DNA of 64,000 nt from Paraspadella gotoi (lineage: Eukaryota > Chaetognatha): positions 5,627,696-5,691,695 of the forward strand of contig CM119265.1 of assembly GCA_051294375.1 (NCBI GenBank). Reading direction: 5' to 3'. Each line of letters begins with the position of its first letter. Positions within the stretch are counted from its first letter, which is position 1. Shown one piece after another: positions 51,928 to 63,080 of this stretch. The translations under genes were made by a program, and so were the position numbers. Under the pieces are notes generated by a model. That model saw nothing but the letters and a program-made list of their open reading frames with translations, was not told where the DNA came from and searched no databases.

Positions 51928-52675
51928 CACAGTTGTATACTACAAAATAGAAAGGAAAACTATTTAAGTGAACATAAAAGAATTAGGGGTAAGAAAATTC
52001 CTTCCTTTCGTTGTTATAATGATTTGGCGCGAAAATGATTTTTATTTCAACAAACGATTTTATTTATTTTTTTTTTTTACGTTTATATGATAAATAAAAT
52101 TCTCGTTGTGAAATAAAAATTCATATCTTTTCGCCCAAGAGAGCTTAGTAAACGTTTTGAAAAAAAATGAGACTTTCTCGGCCCCAGTTTCAAAAATGAA
52201 CTCATCGACTATAAGTAATTGTTTCTCTATCTTTCGTTCTCACTTTATCAAAGGTTTATCTCCCGAATCAAGGAACGTGCTCTCGATTTGTCTCTNNNNN
52301 NNNNNNNNNNNNNNNNNNNNNNNNNNNNNNNNNNNNNNNNNNNNNNNNNNNNNNNNNNNNNNNNNNNNNNNNNNNNNNNNNNNNNNNNNNNNNNNNNNNN
52401 NNNNNNNNNNNNNNNNNNNNNNNNNNNNNNNNNNNNNNNNNNNNNNNNNNNNNNNNNNNNNNNNNNNNNNNNNNNNNNNNNNNNNNNNNNNNNNNNNNNN
52501 NNNNCAACCCCAGAGGCCCTGAGGTAGAGAGAGCCCCCTATAAATCCAAGTTACGACCAAGGAAGAGAGAGAGCTGAGAGAGAAAANNNNNNNNNNTCGC
52601 CAGCCACCTTCTTACTATGCCATAACCGTTTCAACTATTCTCTCCATAGAATTCTTTTCTTATCACAAACATCTA

Positions 52676-52716
<41 letters not shown>

Positions 52717-53268
52717 CCGTGTTTCGGCCACGTTTTCTAATCCTTTTTTCTTTGGATTTATTCTTTCTCTTAAGTTATAAATATCCTCTCCAAATCGAGC
52801 AGATCTCTACTAAAAAGATAAATGCTCTTTTTTTTATGTTTTATTTATTTCATTTTGTATCGGGAGACGTTGCTCTGTGTGGCTTTGAAATCTCTGCCGA
52901 CGGAACTTTCGCTGATCTTTCAATTTCGCCGGAAAACCGATAAGAATGGAAAAAGAAAAAAAAAGGATAAAAATGAAAAAAACCAATGCAATGGAGACAA
53001 AAAAATACAAACATGAGAAACCAACATCTTTTACCACCTTTTACGAAGTTTGAACGATAAGCAAAAATTTCTAGTAACCGCTGGAACTAAGCTCATTTCG
53101 CTAATACGTACGCTAAAAATGTAAAATGTTATCATGTCCGCACATATTCGCTTCTCGCCCTCTAGCGGTCGATGACCCAGGAAATTAGATCGTGCAACTC
53201 GGAAAGGCCAACGCTTTTACATCAACATCAACAAAGTCGCGGAGCCACCATCTGGCACGAAAGTCTTT

Positions 53269-53341
<73 letters not shown>

Positions 53342-53859
53342 GCATCGAGTTTTTATGCTACACGTCCGTTTCGAGAACGGTAAAACTAGGCAATCCGCCA
53401 TATAATCAAATAAATGTCTTTTTACAAATGGTGTCTAATAATATTTAAACGCTGACCGAGCGAGGCCGAATTAAATGTGACGCCGCGATCGGCGCCACTG
53501 TCGGTCGGTCAGTCATTCACTTCGGAGCTCTCGAAAGTTCTAGATTTAACATTCATGTCTTAAATCAATTTTAAAGCATATTTATCTGTTGAAAAATTAT
53601 TGGTATTCTTTTATTTTTTTTACTAACTTTTTTCCACTAACTCCGGTATGATATTCAATTAACATAATTACATAATGTAATTAATATATTAATTTTTTTC
53701 TCCATTTTTACGTGTAGTTCTTTGTTATAAAGTTCCTTAAAACGGCATGATTAAAATAGCTTGTTTTCTGCTCTTCACCTATTCTGGCATTTGTAATTTT
53801 TGAGGCGACAATTGATGCGATGAAATATCCATTTTGATATTACAATTAAAATCTCACTC

Positions 53860-53865
53860 TTTATT
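53860..53865 (-). promoter_or_regulatory. polyadenylation signal AATAAA of SLC22 gene A
   Basis: On the minus strand a canonical AATAAA lies 24 bases beyond the TAA stop of gene A, which would give a very short 3' untranslated region. It sits in an AAT-repeat, so the match could be partly fortuitous. Confidence 0.5.
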
Positions 53866-53889
53866 ATTATTATTGTTATTGTTAACAAT

Positions 53890-56800
53890 TTAAATTTTCT
53901 TTCTACTTCTAAAATGGAAAATGTTTCCAGTTGTTTTTCGCATTGCGAGCAAATCGTTGAGCGTCTAAAATCAAAGAAGTTTTACACGCGATAAGTTTTT
54001 AAACCGCCGATCGTAAAGGCAGATTTTCGGTTACCTGAGGCAGGGGTTCGCCCCTGGTTTCTGGAACGGCTAAGGCCAAACAAGAAATGCAAAAACCGGC
54101 TACACCGAGGCTGAGCTCTATGATGATCGCATGGGTGCTCTTTAAGAAAAATTAATTAGATCTATATAACCATTAGTTATAAAATTTTCGAGTTAAGAAT
54201 TCAAATGAAAGTCTACATTAAACTCACCATGAAAAATGCAATGTAACTGGCGCTGGCCGAAGCTACTCCGGCGAACATAAAAGCGATCAGATAAGACCTG
54301 AAAAAAACAAAGTCAAAGTTCGAGAGTTTTTGAGATCGTTTCTGTCGAAAGTCAAAGAATAAAAAATATGTTGGTGAAGAAACAAAATAGCCAATTACTA
54401 TGTCATTAGGGTATGGCAAAGGCGGAAGTCGGAGACTATACTTTATACCAGGGGGGGACACCCTCGCCTCTGAGAAGAGAGAAAAAAAGAAGAAAAAAAG
54501 AAGAAAAAAGAAGAAAAAAGAAGAAGGAAGAAGAAAAAAAATGGAAGAATTATGAGAAGTTTGAGCATTGGAGCAATTCTCAAGGCAGAATGTCTGTTAA
54601 ATAGTTTATAAATATTTAATTAATTTTCGAAGTTAATATTCGGTTTTATATAGATACCAATAACCTTAGTAGCGTTAATTTCTCAAACTCGTCCTCTGTT
54701 CTATTATTTCATTGGTTATTATTTGGTTTTTAATTCTGATTGGACGAGGCCTTTCCTTCAAAGGTTCAAAGGTAGTATTCTCAAAAGTCGAAATCGTTTT
54801 TAATTGGTTTTTAAAGAAGTATAAAGTAAGTAAATTTTAATCTTTTAGGAGATTGCCCAGGAACATTAGGTAAACATGATGAAACATTTTAACTTTTTGA
54901 AATATTCTAATCATTAAAATTATTATTTTGTACAGCTTTGAGCTCTGTCTTTTGATAGATCTCATTTTGACGTTCTGCTCTGATTATTTTGTTATTAAAA
55001 TCTCATGATTTGGATTGATTCTTAATTTTGATAGCGAAATGGCTTCGCCCAGTGAAATCTACAAGGATAAATTAGGTTTGAGCTAAGTGCTCAAACAATG
55101 TATATAATACAATCTCCCACAATGTCTGTAATCAAACCAAAAACTAAAATTATGGAGAGCGGGGGGGGGGGCAGTGGAGGGACCCGCCATTTCTCTCGCC
55201 GCCCCTGCTGTATACACTATACAGTTTTATTTACTATTGTTAAATGCCAAAGAAAACGAAACATTTGCGACTTAATGGTTTTATTAAAGCCAAAGCTTAT
55301 TTTGGGATCGTGAGCCCTCAAATAAGAGGATTTTAACCTAGCCGCATTAAATTTTGTATAAAAGAATTAAACAGCGAAAAGTTCGTCATGGTACGTTGCT
55401 CATCTTCAACATTACCTAGCTCTAAGCAGCGTCGGGATGGACTCTTGACTGAAGATCTGCGAACTTTCGAAGAGGATCCAAATCCCGATCCGCGAGATCA
55501 TGCACATGGCGATTCTAAATCCTGGCAATTCCGCGTCCACGTCGTCAATTGCGAGGCGCGAAAAACCTTATTGATTCAATACGATTGATTAATTGACGGG
55601 AATAATTCATTCGCTAGATTACAAGTTAATATAATTGGATTTTTTTGATTTATTCGATTGATTTGTTTATTTTTTGTTTAATTTCGCAATAAAAAGAATC
55701 AATGCAAATCGGGTCAAAAGGGTAAAAAATTTCAAAACTTTATGGTTTGGTCTCACCGATAGCGAGCAACGGAACCGCGGTGAGCCACCCGAAAAAGAGT
55801 AGAGAGAATCTTCGGTTGAAGTAATAAACGATTGGAACCGAGACAAATTTTCCTGGTAGATCCGCCAGGCAGAGGAGTAAGTACATAATCAGGCGGTGAC
55901 CGCCGAAGGACCCGTACGAAAAGGAGATCACGATGTAAATCAGGTTGGCGTACGCCCATTGGGAACCTGAGGATGTTAATACCCTTTTTGAGAGGTTTTT
56001 ATTTCGATTAGACCGAGATTCTACGTACTGAGGCGACAGGTATTTAAAGAAAGTATTGAAAAAAATGTTAAACTTTGAAAATTTTGAAGTCAAAAGCTTT
56101 GTCATAACCGTCGTTTTGTATAGGTCAAATCGATAGAAAAAAATTTTTAAAAATATCCTTGCTCTTTTTTTCGTTCACCTGTCAACATCAAGGACCAAAA
56201 AAATGGCGGAAACTTGAGCGCTTCCCAGAAGGAAACCATCGGGTTATCGGTGACCGGGATTTCTTCGTCCGTTCCGCCCTTTCCGGCGACCGTCTCCGTC
56301 TGCGAACCGAGTCTCGCGATCCAAGACTTTTTCCTCTCCGCCGTCTCGTAGTCGACGAGCGAATCGGCTTTGGAAGACACCGCTCCGTCGAGGGCCGACT
56401 TGAGGAAAGAGTCTGTCGCACTTCCCATCCTGGACACGTCAGGTCCGGTGCTTTCTCTCGTCACTCTCTCGAACAAATCCGCTCGGTTTATCTTGACGCC
56501 ACGATTCGCGGCGACTTTGGACAGAATGTCGTAAGCTTCTTTCCGGCGACCCTTTCGGATCAGCCAGGGCACGCTTTCCGGCAGCATGTAGAAGGTGGGA
56601 AGGAGCAAAACGCTCATGGAAAGAAGCACACCTATTTATAATTATAAATAGTTAAATTTATTCGACATACTGTAAATAAAAAAAACATTATGTTGTTGAA
56701 TTTTTTAACCTCGTGACTATTTAAAACCAGGTCAGAAGTAAACTTCACTAATAATTTATTTTTATAATTTTAAAATTTTGTTTGATCGGGCTGCTAAAAC

Positions 56801-57871
56801 TTAAATTAACCTTGTAGATGCCGCCAATTGGGTATGAGATAAGCGAACAGAGGAAAGAACGGATTCACAAGGACCCAACTAAAGTCACACGTCAAGGGCA
56901 AATAGCGATATTTGGAGGGAAAGAGCTCCGCTTTGAAGGTCGACGTGGAGACCAGGCCTGCATGGTGAGTCATTGGGTTAGGATTGACGCTATTGAAGAG
57001 ACAGTAATTATTGATAAGTGTTAATGACAGAACCGTTCAATATAAGCAGTCCCTGAGCTTCGGATCAGGCTGTAACACCATGTTACAGGCGGGTTAAGCG
57101 CCCCGTCCCTCTTAACTGCCAGACGACCACCGGGCTAGAACCCCGGACCTTTGGGTTGGGAGGTGAATGACTTGCCTCCGGCACCAATGGCCGCTGATGA
57201 ACGGTTGGTGGATTTTAGTCCACCATACTATACAGAATAATAATTTCCCGGTTCCAGTTCGCCGGCCACACCATGTACCCGCAAAAACGAGACCCTGCGT
57301 GAATCTCAACGCGACGTAAAATTCGATGGAATTGACGAAAAAAGTGACGACGCCCAATGGACAGACGCAAGCGGTGGAAGCGAGAAGCACCCATCGTCGT
57401 CCGAACCTGTCGGACAATGGACCCATCACTGTGGACCCCATGAAGCAGCCGATGAAGAAAAACGTGTCGACGAAACTGAGACGATGCGATTCCGAACAGA
57501 CGAGATCGAAAGTGGCCACCAAGCTGTGGGCCTTGGGCAGTTCGTAGATCCAACGCGAGTTTGTCGGGCAGGTGGAGCAAACTTCTTCCGTTGTTCTTTT
57601 TTTTTTTAAGTAATCGCTACTTATTAAAATATCCCATATGACGATATTTCACCGTGTGAAAATATCATTTAACGTTGTACTTAAATTACCTGTTGCCAAT
57701 TGTTACGTTACTTAGACAGTCGAACTTAACGGGAAAAGAGACCATCGCGTTTCCCATAAATAGGACCATGTTCATTCCTGTGACCAACCATAGCATGAGC
57801 CAGTAGCCCAAGGGATAAAACCCGTTTATTCCCAGGTTAAGAAACAGCTGATCCAATTCCACCGCACCCAT
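53890..57871 (-). CDS. SLC22-family organic ion transporter, gene A (569 aa)
   Basis: Predicted twelve-helix plasma-membrane carrier of the major facilitator superfamily, SLC22 branch; the substrate (organic cation, anion or zwitterion) cannot be told. Exons, 5' to 3': 57871-57690, 57595-57279, 56957-56811, 56631-56179, 55966-55757, 55566-55416, 54297-54228, 54139-54035, 53964-53890, all with GT/AG borders and compatible phases. Visible features: helix 1 at about residues 18-45; an extracellular loop with N-glycosylation sites NVT (55) and NRT (60) and cysteines; the SLC22 marker DLVC (91-94); MFS motif GPLSDRFGRR (119-128); PESVPWLIRKGR (233-244), where family members usually have Arg before Trp; a variable intracellular loop to about 350; and PETRGEPLPQ after helix 12. 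The ATG has A at -3. Intron 6 is enlarged to 1.1 kb by transposon-like DNA. Full family length. Confidence 0.94.
54449..55207. mobile_element. candidate hAT-like element in intron 6 of gene A
   Basis: The right end reads CCGCCCCTG, the complement of the common hAT terminus CAGGGGCGG, and the left end reads CAGGGGGGG. The flanks CTTTATAC (54441-54448) and CTGTATAC (55208-55215) agree at seven of eight positions and fit the hAT target pattern nTnnnnAn. The matching intron of gene B is only 110 bases, consistent with an insertion in gene A. There is no transposase frame. Terminal similarity is only about nine bases, so the call is tentative. Confidence 0.35.
57055..57185 (-). mobile_element. tRNA-derived SINE-like element in intron 2 of gene A
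   Basis: On the minus strand the B box GGTTCTAGCCC (57132-57142) fits GGTTCRANNCC closely. It is preceded by CACCTCCCAACCCAAAGG, which resembles the anticodon-arm region of many invertebrate tRNA SINEs, and followed by a GC-rich body ending near a TGTAACA inverted pair. It lies wholly inside intron 2 (57278-56958). The A box is poor and no terminal duplication was resolved. Confidence 0.45.
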
Positions 57872-58860
57872 TTTTTAGAGACGATTTAGTTTTTGTTTTT
57901 ATTTCCAAATCGAAACGACATAACGTTAAACTTGACGACTCAAGCAGTCTGTCAAACTGACAAGAAAATTGGTAAGGTTTGTGGTTTTCACTTTAAAAAG
58001 AGATGAGATTTAGTTGTCGAAATATTTCATTATTTGTATTTAAAAGGTTAATCAACAATTTTTATTTTCTTAAACAACGATGATGTTTAAAATTTTTTTT
58101 TATTAATTATCCAAAACAACGAAAATAAAGAAAATATAATCATTTAAAAAAAGATTAAATATAAACGATTCGTTAATATGCAAGATTACTGAACGATCTC
58201 AATCGAAAAAGTAAAGAAGGAATTTTTCCCTCGCGAAAAGCCAAAGAGGTCAAAAACTAGGTCAATTTACCGAGTCGTAAGATTGACAGAATTATAGAGA
58301 TCCGAGATGGCCAATGAATCATCAATTTTGAGTCGGAAAAAATGTCAAAATTTCAGAAAATTTGGAACTTCCTTTGTTTACGTAGATTGTAATTTAAAGA
58401 TAAACCTTTGTGAAGATCAGCACAAGCTGGGCGTTTTGAAACTCGTTCAAGGTTGGGCAAAACTCGACGCAAGAAAATAGAGCGAAACCCGGCAAAAAAA
58501 AAAAAAAATAAAAAATAAGCGCGAAGATCATTCCTTATCTTGACGGTTCAACGGACTTGATAAGATAATCTTTCTTTACTATTTAAAAAGAAAAAGACCT
58601 CCCAAAAAGTTTTGTTGCACGATTGAAATAATTGGAGAAGTAGGATGTCATAGTAGTTATAGAAACAATGGTAAATCCTTTTAAACACAAAGTAACGATT
58701 TCGACTATTTATAATTATATTTAGTGTACTGGACTTCGTTTAGGTACTGAAGACTAAGTCGCGTCAGTCTGTCTTAAGAAAAACAAAATAAATTTAATTT
58801 TTTACCAAGTTTTAATTGCGAAAGTAAATCTTGAAAAATCTGATTAGAATCAAAATAATA
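57872..58860. other. intergenic between SLC22 genes B and A
   Basis: About 990 bases of AT-rich DNA separating the stop of gene B from the start of gene A, both on the minus strand. It should contain the gene B 3' end and the gene A promoter. I see no obvious TATA box or initiator and no additional exon. Confidence 0.7.
58811..58816 (-). promoter_or_regulatory. possible polyadenylation signal ATTAAA of SLC22 gene B
   Basis: The common variant ATTAAA on the minus strand, 45 bases beyond the TGA of gene B. No AATAAA is seen in the first 100 bases after the stop. Confidence 0.35.
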
Positions 58861-61546
58861 TCAACTATTTATCAAATTTTCAGCTGTCGTATGTTCAATG
58901 TTCATATTTTCTCCATCTCGTAAGCTACACAAGCTTCCCGTCTTCCTTTTCATCTTTAGTAAATCATCCAAAGTCTAAAACAAATGATGAATCTTAAATG
59001 TTATCAGAATATATATGTAAAATTTATCATTACCTGTGGTAAAGGTTCACCCTTGGTTTCAGGTACACAAAAGGCCAGAAATGAAATAAGGAGTCCCACA
59101 ATGCCAAGACAAATTTCGATGATTTTGGCATGAGTGATCTTTAAAAAGAAACGCATATTAGTAGTTCCAAGTTTCCAACGTTTCAACTGATTATAATTAA
59201 GTTGATTTAGTATAAAACAAATTTAAATGTTGACCTGTGCATAATACTTTAGAATAAATACACAATATAATATATGTATACCTTGTGAAGCTTTGTTAGA
59301 ATTTTCTGAGAAATTTTATTTTATTTGAACATACCATTAAATGGACAAGGAAACTTCCACTAGCCGCTGAGATGGCACAAAATATAACGGCGATCAAATA
59401 GGACCTGATTTAGATTTAATTCCACTTTGATCACAAGAAGTTCTTAAATAAATTTACAGTTTCATAAAACTTTTGGTAAGATGCCACTATAAATACAATA
59501 TAAAACCATCTCACCGTGCTCGAAATAGCGTGGGTATAGACTCTTGACTGAAATTTTGGGTGAATTCGTACTGGAACCAAATGCCAAGCCTTGCAATCAT
59601 GTACATGGCGATTCGTAGTCCCGGTAATTCAAGATCGACATCATCAAAAGCAAATCGAATAAAACCTACGGCAAAATCACTCTGCTGTTTAAAAAAATTA
59701 TTAATTTTAAAAATTAAACATTGAAAAAATAGAATATTTAGGTTTCTAAATATATTTATTATGGATCCAAAAAATTTAGTATTTAACGCTTGGGTTACGA
59801 AGACAAAATTCAAAGATTACCATGATTCATTTACCTACCTCATAACCCCCAAACAAGCTCACCTATAATTAGAAATGCTGTTGCGCTAAGCAGCGTGAAC
59901 CAAAAAAGTGCGAATCTCCGTTTCAAGAAATACACAGTTGGAATTGAGAGGAGTTTGCCCGGAAGGTCGGCAAGAATCAGGATGAGAAAGACGACGAGGC
60001 GGTGACCTCCAAATGACCCGTAAGAAAAGATCGAGATTATGTAGACCATCATCGTGTACGACCATTGGCTGGCTAGGAAGGAGATTGCTTATAAAATATA
60101 TGAATTAATTTTTCAACTTATATGCGAAAGATTTTACCCTTTTTTACCCGTCAACGAGAACGACCAAAAGAAGGTGGGACGTTTGAGGGCGTTCCAAAAC
60201 GAAGTTTCGGGTTTTTTCTTGTAATTTTTGACCGTCCCATCCCCGCCGACGAATGAAGGATCCAAGGAAACTGCGTTCCCGCCATTTTCATTTACTGCGT
60301 CGGTTTCGCCGACCGCCGCCGGACCGACGCCGGACCGACGCCGGACCGACGCCGGACCGACGGCCGTCTCCTTGGTCTTGTTGGGTGAACCGGCGTCTTG
60401 AGCGACCCTCGCGTAGAAGTCGGCCTCGTCAATCTTCAAGCTCCGAGCGTCGGCGACCTTGCTCAAGATGGCGAAAGCCTCTTTGGGGCGGCCTTTGCGG
60501 ATCAGCCAGGGAACACTTTCGGGAAGGGCGTAGAAAAATGGCAAGAGCAGGATACTAGCGGAAAGGAGGGACCCTGTGGATATGTTGGCAAAATCCTAGT
60601 GATTAAATTAAATATTTACTTCTCGTAATATATTTGAATCACGTTGGCTACAAACTAACCAAGCAAATGTCGCCATTTCGGAATAAGAAACGCGAAGAGA
60701 GGTAAGAATGGATTGGATATGACCCATCCCATGTCGCAAGTCAAGGACAGATAGCGATACTTGGAAGGGAACAGTTCCGCTTTGAAGGTCGTAGATGTCA
60801 ACATTCCTGTTCGAATCACTTTGGTCGTTTTATCGTTACTTTGGGCAGACAGCTCAGCTGGCGGCATTATGAATTTTATGAGGTTGCTCGCCGTCTTTTT
60901 ACCATGATTTTATTTTCAGAAACCATACCCGAGTAGAAGAGACCGAGAACGAATCTCATGACGAAATAAAGTTCGATGGAATTGACGAAAAACATCAGGA
61001 TTCCGACGGGAAGGTAAGCGGCCGTCGTCGCCAGCAGCACCTTGCGTCGGCCCAACCAGTCCGCCGCCACGCCCATGCCGGCGGAACCGATCAACGTGCC
61101 GGCGAAAAAGGGGACGTCAGTGAAGCCGAGGAGATGCGATCGAGAGCAGACGAGATCGAAATCGGCCACCAGGCTGTGATCCTTTGGGACATCGTAGCGC
61201 CATTGCGAGTCGGGCGGACAAGTCGAGCAAACTTCTTCGGAGGTTCTGAGACAAAATGAGAAGACGAAATTTTAATTTAAATCATTTAACAATTACAATT
61301 GGTGCGCGGTATAACTGAAAATAGCCTTAATTCAGCTTAGACAAGTAACACGCCTGTAACAGACCTGTTACCGATCGTGACGTTATCCAGACATTCGAAT
61401 TGAACAGGATACACCACTATGGCGTTGCCCATGAACGCGACCATGTTTATGCCTTGAACGAGCCAAAGGATGAGCCAATAACCCAAGGGATAGAAACCCT
61501 TGATTCCCAGTTTCAATAAAAGTTCGTCCAATTCGTAAGCCCCCAT
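58861..61546 (-). CDS. SLC22-family organic ion transporter, gene B (573 aa)
   Basis: Tandem paralogue of gene A with the same predicted role: plasma-membrane uptake or exchange of small organic ions. Exons, 5' to 3': 61546-61365, 61245-60929, 60806-60660, 60573-60148, 60072-59863, 59665-59515, 59404-59335, 59138-59034, 58974-58861. Lengths equal those of gene A except exon 4 (426 against 453) and exon 9 (114 against 75). Markers: N-glycosylation site NVT (55), NRT (60), WRYDVPKDHSLVADFDLVC in the first extracellular loop, motif GVAADWLGRR (about 119-128), PESVPWLIRKGR (233-244), FSYGSFGGHR in exon 5 and PETKGEPLPQ near the end. The ATG at 61546 was chosen to match gene A's MGA-ELD start; an in-frame TTG four codons upstream was ignored. 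The exon 4 loop contains an 11-bp tandem repeat. No stops or frameshifts. Confidence 0.95.
60318..60361. repeat. four 11-bp tandem units inside SLC22 gene B exon 4
   Basis: Perfect head-to-tail units of GCCGGACCGAC at 60318, 60329, 60340 and 60351, within the coding sequence of the large intracellular loop. Because 11 is not a multiple of three, each unit is read in a different frame, giving the Arg/Gly/Val/Pro-rich stretch GPASVRRRSGVGPA. The inverted copy near 42330-42375 shows about three imperfect units. Confidence 0.95.
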
Positions 61547-62980
61547 GGCTGACGACAAAGAATGGGGATTTTACGTGGTTTTCATTGAGAAACTAATATG
61601 AAGATCCGAGTTTGCTCGCCCTTCAAGTTTCGCTCCAAAAAATAAACAATTTAACTCAACAAACATAAATTTTAAATAAACGATTTCATGTATTACACGT
61701 ATTCATTTTAGCCTTTTTAGGATTAGTTAAAATGATCAAAATAGTTTATTTTTTTCACGAATGAGGCGAAAAAATCTTGGTCATTATTTAGTGATACTTG
61801 AGCTACAAATTCCATAGTTGTATTGTCTCTTTTTTAGAAGTTGACTGGAATACTATATAGCTACATAGCTATATCATATGGGTATAAGCCATATTCTTTA
61901 AATTATTATCAACATTTGCCTCTTGTCATTAGCGATTAGACTCCGGGTATATTTAAAACCTGCCATTCCAAGTGCAACAACGAAAGCTTCGTGAAGATAA
62001 AAAAAATCAACATCCCCCAGCGATCGCATAAAAACGGATTTTAAAAATAAAGCGCGCTAATTGATCTCATAAATTCCGAGCATGACCAGGCAACTCCACG
62101 GTCGCGATTTGATAAAGGATTAAAGGTGGAGGAGAGTGTGACCGTATTACGTACGTTTGGACGTGAAGCGGTTAATAAGTTAATATAAAAATGTTTTTAT
62201 GCTCTTTTTTATCTTGACTGTCGGGATCGATAATTGACTTATTGTCATATTATTTCGAGTTTTGAGTTTTTCTTGTTATAATTTACAATCCCGATCGCGT
62301 GATTCGAGTTTGAAGTTAGAAGAAAAAAAGTGTCACAGGTATGTAACTGATTCTGGGGCGATATCCAAGTTGAATAATTTTACGACAGGAATTCGACAAG
62401 AATTCCAGGATGTCGCAAGGCCGGTAATAGAATCTTGACTAAAAGAACTGTCAGTTGGACACTTTAACTTATTATTAAGTGGACTTGGTTATTTTTTACA
62501 TTGATTTGCATTTTGATTTCGATTTCCGTTTGTCTGTTGGGTTGGGGGAGAGAGAGATAGAAAGAGAGTGCGCCTCGACGAAGATGCATGAAATTACGGC
62601 GCTTGTTTTTCTTATCACCCAAAAAATGCGTCTGCAATTGCGCATTAAAGTCGCATTTGTTTTTCCTGGTAACGATATTCGGCAAAGGAATTGGAAAGTA
62701 GGTCGTCGTTGTTGTTGTTGTTGTTGTGGGCGGCTTAAAACATTCAGGCCTCCGCTTTGGCGAGGGGTTTTGCTTTCGTCGGTAATGGGAGGGGAAAGTA
62801 GATAAGTTTCTCGCTTACAAACAATAAATAAATATAAAACAATCATCAAAAACCAGTTGCTTGGGTCACGACTACACGATGGAATAACGTTCTTCGTCGA
62901 TCTGAACATTTAATTTATGGCGTATATCTGTAAAAAAAAAATGTTAATAAATCCAAATAAACTGGAAGAACGCCCGACAA
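61547..62980. other. upstream flank of SLC22 gene B
   Basis: Probable 5' untranslated region and promoter of gene B on the minus strand, AT-rich. I see no clear TATA box. A short (GTT)n run lies at about 62709-62726. Open frames on both strands at 62464-62909 have no recognised motif. No further exon is called. Confidence 0.55.
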
Positions 62981-63080
62981 ACTTTTAACTTGCCACTTGA
63001 CATTTTAACTTGCCACTTGACATTTTAACTTGCCACTTGACATTTTAACTTGCCACTTGACATTTTAACTTGCCCCTTGA
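62981..63080. repeat. tandem array, five 20-bp units
   Basis: Units of CATTTTAACTTGCCACTTGA at 62981, 63001, 63021, 63041 and 63061. The middle three are identical; the first differs at its start (AC for CAT-type) and the last has one substitution (TGCCCCTTGA). The array ends at CATTCCAGAG. Confidence 0.95.

Larger units (their letters stand above)
52154..60590 (-). repeat. right arm of the 52.0-kb palindrome
   Basis: Inverted counterpart of 42135-51927 and the more accurate arm: all SLC22 exons here keep their frames. N gaps at 52296-52504 and 52587-52596 replace an AG-rich tract and roughly 350 bases that are present in the left arm (about 51200-51560). (AG)n tracts lie at 52676-52712 (as CT) and 53273-53339. 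The part outside the genes, 52154-53860, shows no exon. Confidence 0.9.
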
